A stretch of 64,000 nucleotides of DNA from Jiangella asiatica (GTDB lineage Bacteria; Actinomycetota; Actinomycetes; Jiangellales; Jiangellaceae): contig NZ_SMKZ01000027.1 in the NCBI RefSeq assembly GCF_004349065.1, positions 21,869-85,868 of the forward strand. Direction: 5' to 3'. Below the pieces are notes generated by a model. It saw only the letters and a list, made by a program, of their open reading frames with translations. It searched no databases and was not told where the DNA came from. Below are positions 9,784-17,422 of this stretch, one piece after another. Within the stretch, counting starts at the first letter, position 1. Every line of letters starts with the position of its first letter. The translations under genes were made by a program, and so were the position numbers.

Positions 9784-10050
9784 ATGGCGCACAACGAACA
9801 CGGCCACACGCCAGCCGCCTGGACGACGGTCATCCTCATCCTCGCCGGCTTCGTGGTCGGCGCCATCGCGGTCATCCTGCTGAACTGGCCGCTGTTCTGG
9901 ATCGGTGGGGTGGGGTTGATCGTCGTCGCCGGCATCGTCGGCAAGATCATGCAGATGATGGGCCTGGGCCAGATCGACCCGCAGGCCGGCCGCGACCGGC
10001 GCTCCGCCGATGCCGCGACCGCGACCGCGGGCGAGGAGACCAGCGGGTAG
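9784..10050 (+). CDS. HGxxPAAW-motif small membrane protein
   Basis: This 88-residue protein starts MAHNEHGHTPAAWTTV, the HGxxPAAW signature of a small actinobacterial family found in trp loci. Two hydrophobic helices follow (about 15-35 and 38-58), then a charged tail. An AAGGAG ribosome-binding site lies about 9 nt before the ATG. The biochemical role is unknown. It sits between the trpE-linked membrane protein and an orphan winged-helix gene. Confidence 0.85.
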   Translation: MAHNEHGHTPAAWTTVILILAGFVVGAIAVILLNWPLFWIGGVGLIVVAGIVGKIMQMMGLGQIDPQAGRDRRSADAATATAGEETSG

Positions 10051-10053
10051 GCC

Positions 10054-10407
10054 ATGGCCGGTCACCCGGGCAGGACTCGGACGGACCGGGCCGTAGCCGG
10101 CCCGGCCTCGGTGTCCGTGGCCGGGGTGACGCTCGACCCGACCAACCGCCGTGCGGTCACCCCCGCCGGCGTCGAGGTCGCGTTCACGCCGCTCGAGGCG
10201 GCGGTGTTGGCGTACCTGATGAACCGGCCGGGCCGGGTGTGCAGCCGTGACGAGCTGATGTGCGAGGCGCTGGGCTACTCCGTGCCGGTGGGGTCGCGCA
10301 CGGTGGACGTGCACATCGCTGCCCTGCGCAGCAAGCTCGGCGACGCGGTCCGCATCCGGTCGGTCCGCGGCGTGGGTTACCGGCTGGAACCGGCCGCGAA
10401 GACGTGA
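10054..10407 (+). CDS. stand-alone OmpR-type winged-helix DNA-binding protein
   Basis: This 117-residue protein has a short N-terminal segment and then a complete Trans_reg_C winged helix: FTPLEAAVLAYLMNRPG, SRDELMCEALG, a recognition-helix region SRTVDVHIAALRSKLG and the wing RSVRGVGYRLE. There is no receiver domain, so it cannot be a classical phosphorylation-controlled response regulator. It starts 3 nt after the previous stop, so it is in the trpE-linked operon and just upstream of trpC. It may regulate the trp genes, but nothing in the sequence proves a target. Confidence 0.82.
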   Translation: MAGHPGRTRTDRAVAGPASVSVAGVTLDPTNRRAVTPAGVEVAFTPLEAAVLAYLMNRPGRVCSRDELMCEALGYSVPVGSRTVDVHIAALRSKLGDAVRIRSVRGVGYRLEPAAKT

Positions 10408-10524
10408 CGGGAAGCGTGTCCAGGTGACAACACCGGGGGCACGTCGATGCGCGCGAAGGCGCGTGGCTACTCTGGAGCGGCTGGGTCGACCGATCCGGCC
10501 GCAGGGCGTCGGCGAGGGGCGGAG

Positions 10525-11340
10525 ATGAGCGTTCTCGAAGAGATCATCGAGGGTGTGCGCGCTGACCTCGCCGAGAGGGAAGAACGCGTCCCGCTCGACG
10601 AGCTGAAGGCGATGGCGGCCAAACAGCCGCCGGCTCGTGACCCTCTGCCGTTGCTCCGTTCTCCCGGTGTCTCGGTCATCGCAGAGGTGAAACGGTCGAG
10701 CCCGTCGCGGGGTTCCCTGGCCGAGATCGCCGACCCGGCCGCGCTGGCCGGCGACTTCGAGTCCGGCGGTGCGGCGGCCATCAGCGTCCTCACCGAGCAG
10801 CGTCGTTTCGGCGGCACGCTCGACGACCTGCGGGCCGTGCGGGCCGCCGTCGACGCCCCCGTCCTGCGCAAGGATTTCATCGTCACCAGCTACCAGCTGT
10901 GGGAGGCGCGGGCGTACGGGGCGGACCTGGCGCTGCTCATCGTCGCCGCGCTGGAGCAGATCGCGCTGGTCAGCCTGGTCGAGCGGGCCGAGTCCATCGG
11001 CCTGACCCCTCTGGTCGAGGCGCATACCGCCGACGAGGTCCGGCGCGCGGCCGACGCCGGCGCCAAGCTCATCGGCATCAACGCCCGCAACCTCAAGACC
11101 CTCGACGTCGACACCTCGACGTTCGAGCGGCTGGCCCCGGTGGTGCCCGACGGCGTCGTCAAGATCGCCGAGTCCGGCGTCAAGGCGCCCCGCGACGTCA
11201 TCGACCTCGCCCGGGCCGGCGCCGAGGCCGTCCTCGTCGGCGAGACGCTGGTGACGGGCAAGGACCCGCGCGCCGCGGTCGCCGACCTCGTCGCCGCCGG
11301 CGCCCACCCCGCCCTCAACCGCGGCAGCCGCCAGAACTGA
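10525..11340 (+). CDS. trpC: indole-3-glycerol phosphate synthase
   Basis: This 271-residue TIM-barrel enzyme starts [19 protein letters not shown] and shows the catalytic lysine motifs [13 protein letters not shown] and LRKDFIV, then the phosphate-site segments [13 protein letters not shown] and VAESGV-like [10 protein letters not shown]. It cyclises CdRP to indole-3-glycerol phosphate. ATG 10525 with GGGCGGAG upstream is preferred over the longer frame from 10447. A 117-nt gap separates it from the winged-helix gene, so it may have its own promoter. A long palindrome follows the stop. Confidence 0.95.
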   Translation: MSVLEEIIEGVRADLAEREERVPLDELKAMAAKQPPARDPLPLLRSPGVSVIAEVKRSSPSRGSLAEIADPAALAGDFESGGAAAISVLTEQRRFGGTLDDLRAVRAAVDAPVLRKDFIVTSYQLWEARAYGADLALLIVAALEQIALVSLVERAESIGLTPLVEAHTADEVRRAADAGAKLIGINARNLKTLDVDTSTFERLAPVVPDGVVKIAESGVKAPRDVIDLARAGAEAVLVGETLVTGKDPRAAVADLVAAGAHPALNRGSRQN

Positions 11341-11354
11341 CCCCGCTGTAACCA

Positions 11355-11404
11355 TGATCATCAACGATCGTGGGTGTGATAGCGCCCACGATCGTTGATG
11401 ATCA
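11355..11404. repeat. palindromic repeat family 2, copy A
   Basis: A perfect 20-bp inverted repeat (11355-11374 with 11385-11404) encloses a 10-nt loop and begins with TGATCATCAAC. The outer 11 bp of both arms recur at 17085-17138. It lies 14 nt after the trpC stop and could act as a terminator in either direction. The remaining bases up to trpB (to 11629) show a TTGACG hexamer at 11480 but no convincing leader peptide. Confidence 0.85.
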
Positions 11405-11629
11405 AGGGTGTCGGCGGCCGCGATCTCGCACGACCTCGACACCGAGAGGGGTGAGGGTAACTTCGGGACGCGGGGGAACTTGACGACGGTGCTGACGGAC
11501 CGTCAACCCATACGGCAAAACCGGGAGCGATTCCTGTGCCGGCGACCGGCTGCGATACCGTCGCGGTGACGGCGCATCGGCGCATCCGTCACGTCAGCCA
11601 TCTCTGCAAGACATCGAGGAGCTTCTCGG

Positions 11630-12883
11630 GTGGACACCACACCCGGCGGCGGGCACGTCCTGGCCGCCGATCGTCCCGGCCGATTCGGACCGTACGGGGG
11701 CCGGTACGTCCCCGAGGCCCTGGTCGCGGCGCTGGACGAGCTGGACCGCGAGTACGCCGCGGCCGCGCAGGACCCGAGCTTCACCGCTGAGCTCGACCAC
11801 CTGCTCACCACCTACAGCGGCCGCCCGACGCCGCTGACCGAGGCGGCCCGGTTCGGTGCCGAGGCCGCGCACGGCGCGCGCATCCTGCTCAAGCGCGAGG
11901 ACCTCAACCACACCGGGTCCCACAAGATCAACAACGTGCTGGGCCAGGCACTGCTGACCAAGCGCATCGGCAAGCAGCGGGTCATCGCCGAGACCGGGGC
12001 CGGCCAACACGGCGTGGCCACCGCGACCGCCGCGGCGCTGATGGGCCTGGAGTGCGTGATCTACATGGGCGAGGAGGACACCCGCCGGCAGGCGCTCAAC
12101 GTCGCCCGGATGCGGCTGCTCGGCGCCACCGTGATCCCGGTGAGCACCGGCTCGCGCACCCTCAAGGACGCCATCAACGAGGCGCTGCGCGACTGGGTCA
12201 CCAACGTCGAGACCACCAACTACGTGTTCGGCACGGTCGCCGGGCCGCACCCGTTCCCGACGCTCGTGCGCGACCTGCAGCGCATCATCGGCGTCGAGGC
12301 CCGCCAGCAGGTCCTCGACCTGACCGGCCGGCTGCCCGACGCGGTCGCCGCCTGCGTCGGCGGCGGCTCCAACGCCATCGGCATCTTCCACGCGTTCCTG
12401 GACGACGCCGACGTCGCCCTGTACGGCTTCGAGGCCGGCGGCGACGGCGTCGCGACCGGCCGGCACGCGGCCACCATCACCGCCGGCAGCCCGGGTGTCC
12501 TGCACGGCGCCCGGTCGTACCTGCTGCAGGACGAGATGGGTCAGACCATCGAGTCGCACTCCATCTCCGCCGGGCTGGACTACCCGGGTGTCGGGCCGGA
12601 GCACTCGTGGCTCAAGGACACCGGCCGGGCCGCCTACGAGCCGGTCGACGACGCCGAGGCCATGGAGGCGTTCCGGGTGCTGTGCCGGACCGAGGGGATC
12701 ATCCCCGCCATCGAGAGCTCGCACGCCCTGGCCGGTGCCCGGCGCCTCGGCGAGCGGCTGGGAAAGCAGCACGGACCTGGCGCCGTCATCCTGGTGAATC
12801 TCTCCGGCCGCGGCGACAAGGACGTCGACACCGCCGCCAAGTGGTTCGGCATCATGGATGAGTCCGGGGAGGTCCGCGCATGA
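11630..12883 (+). CDS. trpB: tryptophan synthase beta chain
   Basis: This 417-residue PLP enzyme has [15 protein letters not shown] at the N-terminus, the PLP-lysine motif [11 protein letters not shown], the catalytic region [12 protein letters not shown] and the PLP-phosphate loop [10 protein letters not shown]. It joins indole and serine to make tryptophan, receiving indole from TrpA through a tunnel. GTG 11630 follows a GAGGAGC ribosome-binding site. It overlaps trpA by 4 nt (ATGA). Confidence 0.97.
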   Translation: MDTTPGGGHVLAADRPGRFGPYGGRYVPEALVAALDELDREYAAAAQDPSFTAELDHLLTTYSGRPTPLTEAARFGAEAAHGARILLKREDLNHTGSHKINNVLGQALLTKRIGKQRVIAETGAGQHGVATATAAALMGLECVIYMGEEDTRRQALNVARMRLLGATVIPVSTGSRTLKDAINEALRDWVTNVETTNYVFGTVAGPHPFPTLVRDLQRIIGVEARQQVLDLTGRLPDAVAACVGGGSNAIGIFHAFLDDADVALYGFEAGGDGVATGRHAATITAGSPGVLHGARSYLLQDEMGQTIESHSISAGLDYPGVGPEHSWLKDTGRAAYEPVDDAEAMEAFRVLCRTEGIIPAIESSHALAGARRLGERLGKQHGPGAVILVNLSGRGDKDVDTAAKWFGIMDESGEVRA

Positions 12884-13674
12884 CGACGTCGGTCGCCTTC
12901 GAGAAGGCGCGCGCCGAGGGCCGGGCCGCCCTGGTCGGGTACCTGCCGGCCGGCTACCCAAGCGTCGACGGGTCCATCACGGCGCTGCGGGCCATGGTGC
13001 AAGCCGGCGTCGACGTCGTCGAGGTCGGGCTGCCCTACAGCGACCCGCTGATCGACGGGCCGGTCATCCAGCGCGCCGTCGACGGCGCGCTGCGTGCGGG
13101 AACGACGACGACGGACGTGCTGCGGGTGGTCGAGGCGGTCGCCGCCACCGGCGCGCCGGCCGTGGTCATGTCGTACTGGAACCCGCTGGGCCGCTACGGC
13201 GCGGCGGCGTTCGCCCGCGACCTCGCTGCGGCCGGCGGCTCCGGCGTGATCACCCCCGACCTCACCCCGGACGCCGACGACGCGTGGCTCCCGGCCGCCC
13301 GCGAGCACGGCCTCGACACCGTCTTCCTGGTGGCGCCGTCCTCCACCGACGAGCGCATCGCCATGACGACGGCGTCCTGCCGCGGCTTCGTCTACGCCAC
13401 CTCCGTCATGGGCGTCACCGGCACCCGCGACCAGGTCAGTGACGCCGCCTCGGTGCTCGTGTCGCGGACCCGGGCCACCACCGAGCTGCCGGTCGCCGTC
13501 GGGCTGGGGGTGTCCGACGCCGGCCAGGCCGCCGAGATCGCCGCGTTCGCCGACGGCGTCGTCGTCGGGTCCGCGTTCGTGCGGCGCATGCTCGAGGCAC
13601 CGGACGAGCCGGCCGGGGCCGCGTCGGTGGCCGAGCTGGCCGGCGAGCTGGCCGGGGGAGTGCGCCGCCGGTGA
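12880..13674 (+). CDS. trpA: tryptophan synthase alpha chain
   Basis: This 264-residue TIM-barrel lyase has [12 protein letters not shown], the catalytic-Glu segment [18 protein letters not shown], catalytic Asp in [10 protein letters not shown] and the phosphate motifs [10 protein letters not shown] and VVGSAFV. It cleaves indole-3-glycerol phosphate to indole for TrpB. The start overlaps the trpB stop. The next gene begins 46 nt later, so the thiol proteins and lgt may be read through from the trp promoter. Confidence 0.96.
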   Translation: MTTSVAFEKARAEGRAALVGYLPAGYPSVDGSITALRAMVQAGVDVVEVGLPYSDPLIDGPVIQRAVDGALRAGTTTTDVLRVVEAVAATGAPAVVMSYWNPLGRYGAAAFARDLAAAGGSGVITPDLTPDADDAWLPAAREHGLDTVFLVAPSSTDERIAMTTASCRGFVYATSVMGVTGTRDQVSDAASVLVSRTRATTELPVAVGLGVSDAGQAAEIAAFADGVVVGSAFVRRMLEAPDEPAGAASVAELAGELAGGVRRR

Positions 13675-13720
13675 GCACGCGGTGAGCAGTCGTTGAGTAC
13701 GTGGTGACGGGCGGGCACTG

Positions 13721-14461
13721 ATGGCGAGCAAGAAGGAGCAGGCGCGACAGCGTGCCGCGCGGCTGCGGGCCGAGGCGGAGGAGCGGGCCCGGCTCGAACG
13801 CCGCCGCGAACGCCTCCTGCGGTTCGGCGTCTCCGCCGCGGTGCTGGTGGCCGCCGTCGTGCTGGTGCTGTTCCTGGTGCGCGACGACGGGCCGGAGGGC
13901 ACCGGGGCGATCCCGACCGGTGCCACCGCGTCCGGCATCGTCGTGGGTGAGGAGTCCGCGCCGATCACCATCGACTACTGGTTCGACTTCCAGTGCCCGT
14001 TCTGCGGGCAGTTCGAGGCGGAGAGCGGGCCGGTCCTGGAGGACGTGGTGGCCGACGGCACCGCGCGGGTGGCCTACCACCCGGCGGCGTTCCTCGGCGA
14101 GGAGTCCGACCGCGCCTCCAACGCCTTCGGCTGCGCCATCGACGCCGGCCGGCCGGTCGAGTACCTTACGGAGCTGTTCGAGAACCAGCCGCCGGAGCGG
14201 TCCGGCGGCTACACCGACGACGACCTCGTCGAGGCCGGAGCCGCCATCGGCCTGGACGACCCCGAGTTCGAGTCGTGCGTGCGCGACGGCACGTACGCCG
14301 ACTGGGGCTCTCGGGTCCGCGAAGCCTTCCGCGACGCCGGCCACGAGGCCACGCCCACCGTCCTGATCAACGGCGAGGAGCTGGAGGGCAACCCGGTCGA
14401 CCTGAGCGCCGAGGAGTTCCGTGCCGCCGTTGATGCCGCCGCGGCGGGCTCGCCGCAGTAA
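13721..14461 (+). CDS. membrane-anchored DsbA-like thiol oxidoreductase (CPFC)
   Basis: This 246-residue protein has a charged, probably coiled cytoplasmic N-terminus (about 1-33), one membrane helix (about 36-53) and an extracytoplasmic thioredoxin/DsbA domain. The active site is Cys92-Pro-Phe-Cys95 in FDFQCPFCGQF, with the cis-Pro segment ATPTVLINGEEL near the end. Two further Cys flank the helical insertion. It probably introduces or shuffles disulfides in exported proteins. It lies between trpA and a paralogue and upstream of lgt. Confidence 0.88.
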   Translation: MASKKEQARQRAARLRAEAEERARLERRRERLLRFGVSAAVLVAAVVLVLFLVRDDGPEGTGAIPTGATASGIVVGEESAPITIDYWFDFQCPFCGQFEAESGPVLEDVVADGTARVAYHPAAFLGEESDRASNAFGCAIDAGRPVEYLTELFENQPPERSGGYTDDDLVEAGAAIGLDDPEFESCVRDGTYADWGSRVREAFRDAGHEATPTVLINGEELEGNPVDLSAEEFRAAVDAAAAGSPQ

Positions 14462-14543
14462 ACTCCGGAACTCATGCCGGGGGCAATGAAGTTCTACTGT
14501 CGTCCCATTCCGTGATCCGACCCGTCCCGAAGGAAGCCCACCG

Positions 14544-15353
14544 ATGAGCAGCAAGAAGGCCGAGGCGCGCGAACGCATCAAGGCGATGCGCGAGGAGCAG
14601 GCCCGCCAGGAACGCCGTCGTGAGCGGATGATGCGCTACGGCGTCGCGGTGGCCATCGTGGCCGCTGTCGCCATCATCGCGGTCGCGGTCGCGGCCAGCC
14701 GCGGCGGGGACGACGGTCCGGTCGCCGTGCCGGCCGCCAGCGGAACCGGCAACGGTCTGGCCGTCGAGGGCGACGGCGCCGGCATCCTCGTCGGCCAGCC
14801 GGACGCGCCCGTCACGATCGACTACTGGATGGACTTCCTCTGCCCCCACTGTGCGGAGTTCGAGGCCGCCAACGGCACCCTGATCGACGAGCTGGTCTCC
14901 TCCGGCCAGGCCAACATCGTGTACCACCCGCTCACGTTCACCGGTGGCGTCTACTCCAGCCGGGCCAACAACGCCTTCGCCTGCGCGGCCGACGAGGACA
15001 TGGCCTCGGAGTTCGTGAACGCGGCGTTCGCCTCCCAGGGCACCCAGTGGTCCACCGGTTCACTGGTCGATCTCGGCGAGCAGACCAGCATCGGCGGCGA
15101 CTACGAGTCGTGCGTGAACGACGACACCTACGAGGACTGGGCCAGCGCGGCGGAGTCCGAGGCCCGCGAGTTCGAGGTGACCGCCACCCCGACGGTGTTC
15201 GTCAACGGCGAGCTGCTGGACTCCACCGCATGGACGCCCGAGGGCATCCAGGCGGCGGTCGACACCGCGGCGGCCGGCGGCAGCATCGCCACGCCGGCGC
15301 CGACCGGGACGACGACGCCGACCCCCACGCCCACACCCGGTGCGACGGAGTAG
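14544..15353 (+). CDS. membrane-anchored DsbA-like thiol oxidoreductase (CPHC)
   Basis: This 269-residue paralogue of the preceding gene has the same layout: a charged N-terminus (MSSKKAEARERIKAMREEQA), a membrane helix at about 34-54 and a thioredoxin fold outside. Its active site is Cys100-Pro-His-Cys103, the motif of strongly oxidising DsbA proteins, and the cis-Pro loop is ATPTVFVNGEL. It ends in a Thr/Pro-rich tail (TPTPTPTPG). An AAGGAAG ribosome-binding site precedes the ATG. The different X-X pair from its neighbour suggests a different redox potential or client. Confidence 0.88.
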   Translation: MSSKKAEARERIKAMREEQARQERRRERMMRYGVAVAIVAAVAIIAVAVAASRGGDDGPVAVPAASGTGNGLAVEGDGAGILVGQPDAPVTIDYWMDFLCPHCAEFEAANGTLIDELVSSGQANIVYHPLTFTGGVYSSRANNAFACAADEDMASEFVNAAFASQGTQWSTGSLVDLGEQTSIGGDYESCVNDDTYEDWASAAESEAREFEVTATPTVFVNGELLDSTAWTPEGIQAAVDTAAAGGSIATPAPTGTTTPTPTPTPGATE

Positions 15354-15406
15354 GGCAGGGGCTGACCCATGGCCCGCCGGTTCGCCCCATCCGGTACGGT
15401 TCGCCT

Positions 15407-17047
15407 GTGATCACGACTCCGGCCGTGTTGCCCGCGTCCATTCCGAGCCCCGCTGACGGCTCCTGGAGCATCGGCGGCTTCGAGCTGCGGGCGTATGCCC
15501 TGTGCATCATGGCCGGCATCGTGCTCGCGATCTGGCTGGGTAACCGGCGCTGGCTGGCCCGCGGCGGCGAGCCCGGCGTCGTCGCCGACGTCGCCGTCTG
15601 GGCGGTGCCGTTCGGCATCGTCGGTGGCCGGCTGTACCACGTCATCACCGACAACCAGCTGTACTTCCGCGAGGGCCAGGACCCGTGGCAGGCGCTGCGC
15701 ATCTGGGAGGGCGGCCTGGGCATCTGGGGCGCCATCGCGATGGGCGGGCTGGGTGTCTGGATCGCCTGCCGCCGCCGCGGCGTCCCGTTCGCGGCGATGG
15801 CGGACGCTCTCGCGCCGGGCATCGCGATCGCCCAGGCCGTGGGCCGGTGGGGCAACTGGTTCAACCAGGAGCTCTTCGGCCGGCCGACCGACCTGCCCTG
15901 GGGCCTGGAGATCGACTCGGGCTTCCGGCCCGACGGCTACGCGGACGCCGAGACCTTCCACCCGACGTTCCTCTACGAGTCGCTGTGGGCGCTGGGGGTC
16001 GCGCTCGTGCTGCTGTGGATCGACAGGCGTTACCGGATCGGCCACGGGCGGCTGTTCGCGCTGTATGTCGCCGGCTACACCCTGGGTCGCGGCTTCTGGG
16101 AGTACCTGCGCATCGACCTCGCCAACGAGTTCCTCGGGGTCCGCATCAACCTGTGGGTCTCCGGCGTGATCTTCCTGGCTGCCGTCGCCTACTTCTTCTG
16201 GTCGCTGCGCATGCACCCGGGCCGTGAGGACCCGGAGGCATTGCGCGGCTTCTACGACCAGGAGGATCCGTTCGCCGACTCCTCCGACGCCGACAAGGCC
16301 AAATCCAAGGCCGGCGACTCCGACGACGACGCGGCGCCCTTCAGCCTCCCCGACGACGATGACGACGGCGACGGTGGTGGCGAGCCGGCCGGTGCGCCGA
16401 AGCCGAAGCCCGACGGTGACGCCGAGGCGACGGCGGACGGCGACGCGGAGGCGACGGCGGACGGCGGCGCGAAGCCCGAGGCGAACGCCGAGGTGAAGAC
16501 CGAGTCGGACGACGGCGCGAAGCCGGCGACCGACGGGGCGAGCGGCGAGGCCGGACCGCGGGCGACGAGCACGGCGAAGAAGACCGCCGCGACCAAGAAG
16601 ACCGCCGCGACCAAGAAGACGGCAGCGGCGAAGAAGACAGCAGCGGCGAAGAAGACAGCACCGGCTGACACGCCCGCGCCGGCGGAGCAACCGACCCTCA
16701 TGGAGTCGGCCGGCGCCATCGACACCGCCGCCGATTCGGCCGCACCGGCGAAGAAGTCCGCCGCGAAGAAGGTCGTCCCGGCTTCGGCCTCCGCGACCAC
16801 CGTCGCTGCCACCGCGTCCGCCGCGAGCTCGGACCCGAAGAGTCCGGCGAAAAGGTCGGCGGCGAAGAAGACCACCGCGAAGAAGGCGACGGCGACGAAG
16901 AAGGCGACGGCGACGAAGAAGGCGACTGCGACGAAGAAGACGAGCGCCACGACGAAGGCGACGGCGACGGAGACCACCGCGGCGAAGAAGACGGCGGCGA
17001 AGAAGGCTCCCGCGAACGAGACCGCCCCGACCGACGTCGCGGACTGA
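15407..17047 (+). CDS. lgt: prolipoprotein diacylglyceryl transferase with histone-H1-like tail
   Basis: The first roughly 285 of 546 residues form Lgt, with seven hydrophobic helices, GGRLYHVITD, the signature GRWGNWFNQELFG and GRGFWEYLRID. Lgt transfers diacylglycerol from phosphatidylglycerol to the lipobox Cys of prolipoproteins; two such substrates are encoded at 5873-7084. The remaining 260 or so residues are unusual: an Asp-rich stretch (SLPDDDDDGDGGG), an acidic/Ala segment and then many KKTAA/KKATAT units like histone H1-type tails. Typical Lgt is about 280-330 residues. GTG 15407 gives the family start. Confidence 0.93.
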   Translation: MITTPAVLPASIPSPADGSWSIGGFELRAYALCIMAGIVLAIWLGNRRWLARGGEPGVVADVAVWAVPFGIVGGRLYHVITDNQLYFREGQDPWQALRIWEGGLGIWGAIAMGGLGVWIACRRRGVPFAAMADALAPGIAIAQAVGRWGNWFNQELFGRPTDLPWGLEIDSGFRPDGYADAETFHPTFLYESLWALGVALVLLWIDRRYRIGHGRLFALYVAGYTLGRGFWEYLRIDLANEFLGVRINLWVSGVIFLAAVAYFFWSLRMHPGREDPEALRGFYDQEDPFADSSDADKAKSKAGDSDDDAAPFSLPDDDDDGDGGGEPAGAPKPKPDGDAEATADGDAEATADGGAKPEANAEVKTESDDGAKPATDGASGEAGPRATSTAKKTAATKKTAATKKTAAAKKTAAAKKTAPADTPAPAEQPTLMESAGAIDTAADSAAPAKKSAAKKVVPASASATTVAATASAASSDPKSPAKRSAAKKTTAKKATATKKATATKKATATKKTSATTKATATETTAAKKTAAKKAPANETAPTDVAD

Positions 17048-17080
17048 GTGAGCCCCGCCGGGCCGCCTACAAGGCTCCAC

Positions 17081-17138
17081 GCCTTGATCATCAACCGGTG
17101 GCGACGCTATGACGTCGGCAACCGTTGATGATCAAGGC
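17081..17138. repeat. palindromic repeat family 2, copy B
   Basis: GCCTTGATCATCAAC (17081-17095) pairs perfectly with 17124-17138 around an imperfectly paired 28-nt middle. It shares the TGATCATCAAC arm with copy A at 11355 but differs inside. It follows the lgt stop by 33 nt. The rest of the 375-nt gap up to gltB holds a candidate GlnR site and no convincing gene. Confidence 0.82.
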
Positions 17139-17348
17139 CGCAACGTTGCCAACAAGTTACAAGCGTCGCATGATGCGTGGATGTCAACGTATGTGTGACG
17201 GCCCGACAGTCCGCAAGCCTCACGATCTACGGCCAGCGCCCGCCGGCGGCGAAGAAACCGGTGATCAACGACGTTTCCGCGCGCTACACCGTCGGCCCGG
17301 CCGCACTTATCATGGAGAGACGCGACAACACACAGCGCTCGAAGTGTT

Positions 17349-17364
17349 GTAATCTCCACGAAAC
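17349..17364 (+). promoter_or_regulatory. candidate GlnR-type site upstream of gltB
   Basis: GTAAT, six bases, then GAAAC matches the actinobacterial GlnR pattern gTnAc-n6-GaAAc with one mismatch, 58 nt before the gltB start. GlnR is a known regulator of nitrogen-assimilation genes. Only one half-pair is seen, whereas full sites usually have two, so this is a candidate only. Confidence 0.35.
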
Positions 17365-17422
17365 TCGAAGCACGGGCCATCGCCGTCCCTGCCCCGCCGC
17401 CAGTCTCGACGACGGGAGTGCC

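Noticed and set aside
11405..11629. Tryptophan attenuator leader before trpB
   Set aside because: No short reading frame with Trp codons and no attenuator-like pair of competing hairpins was visible.
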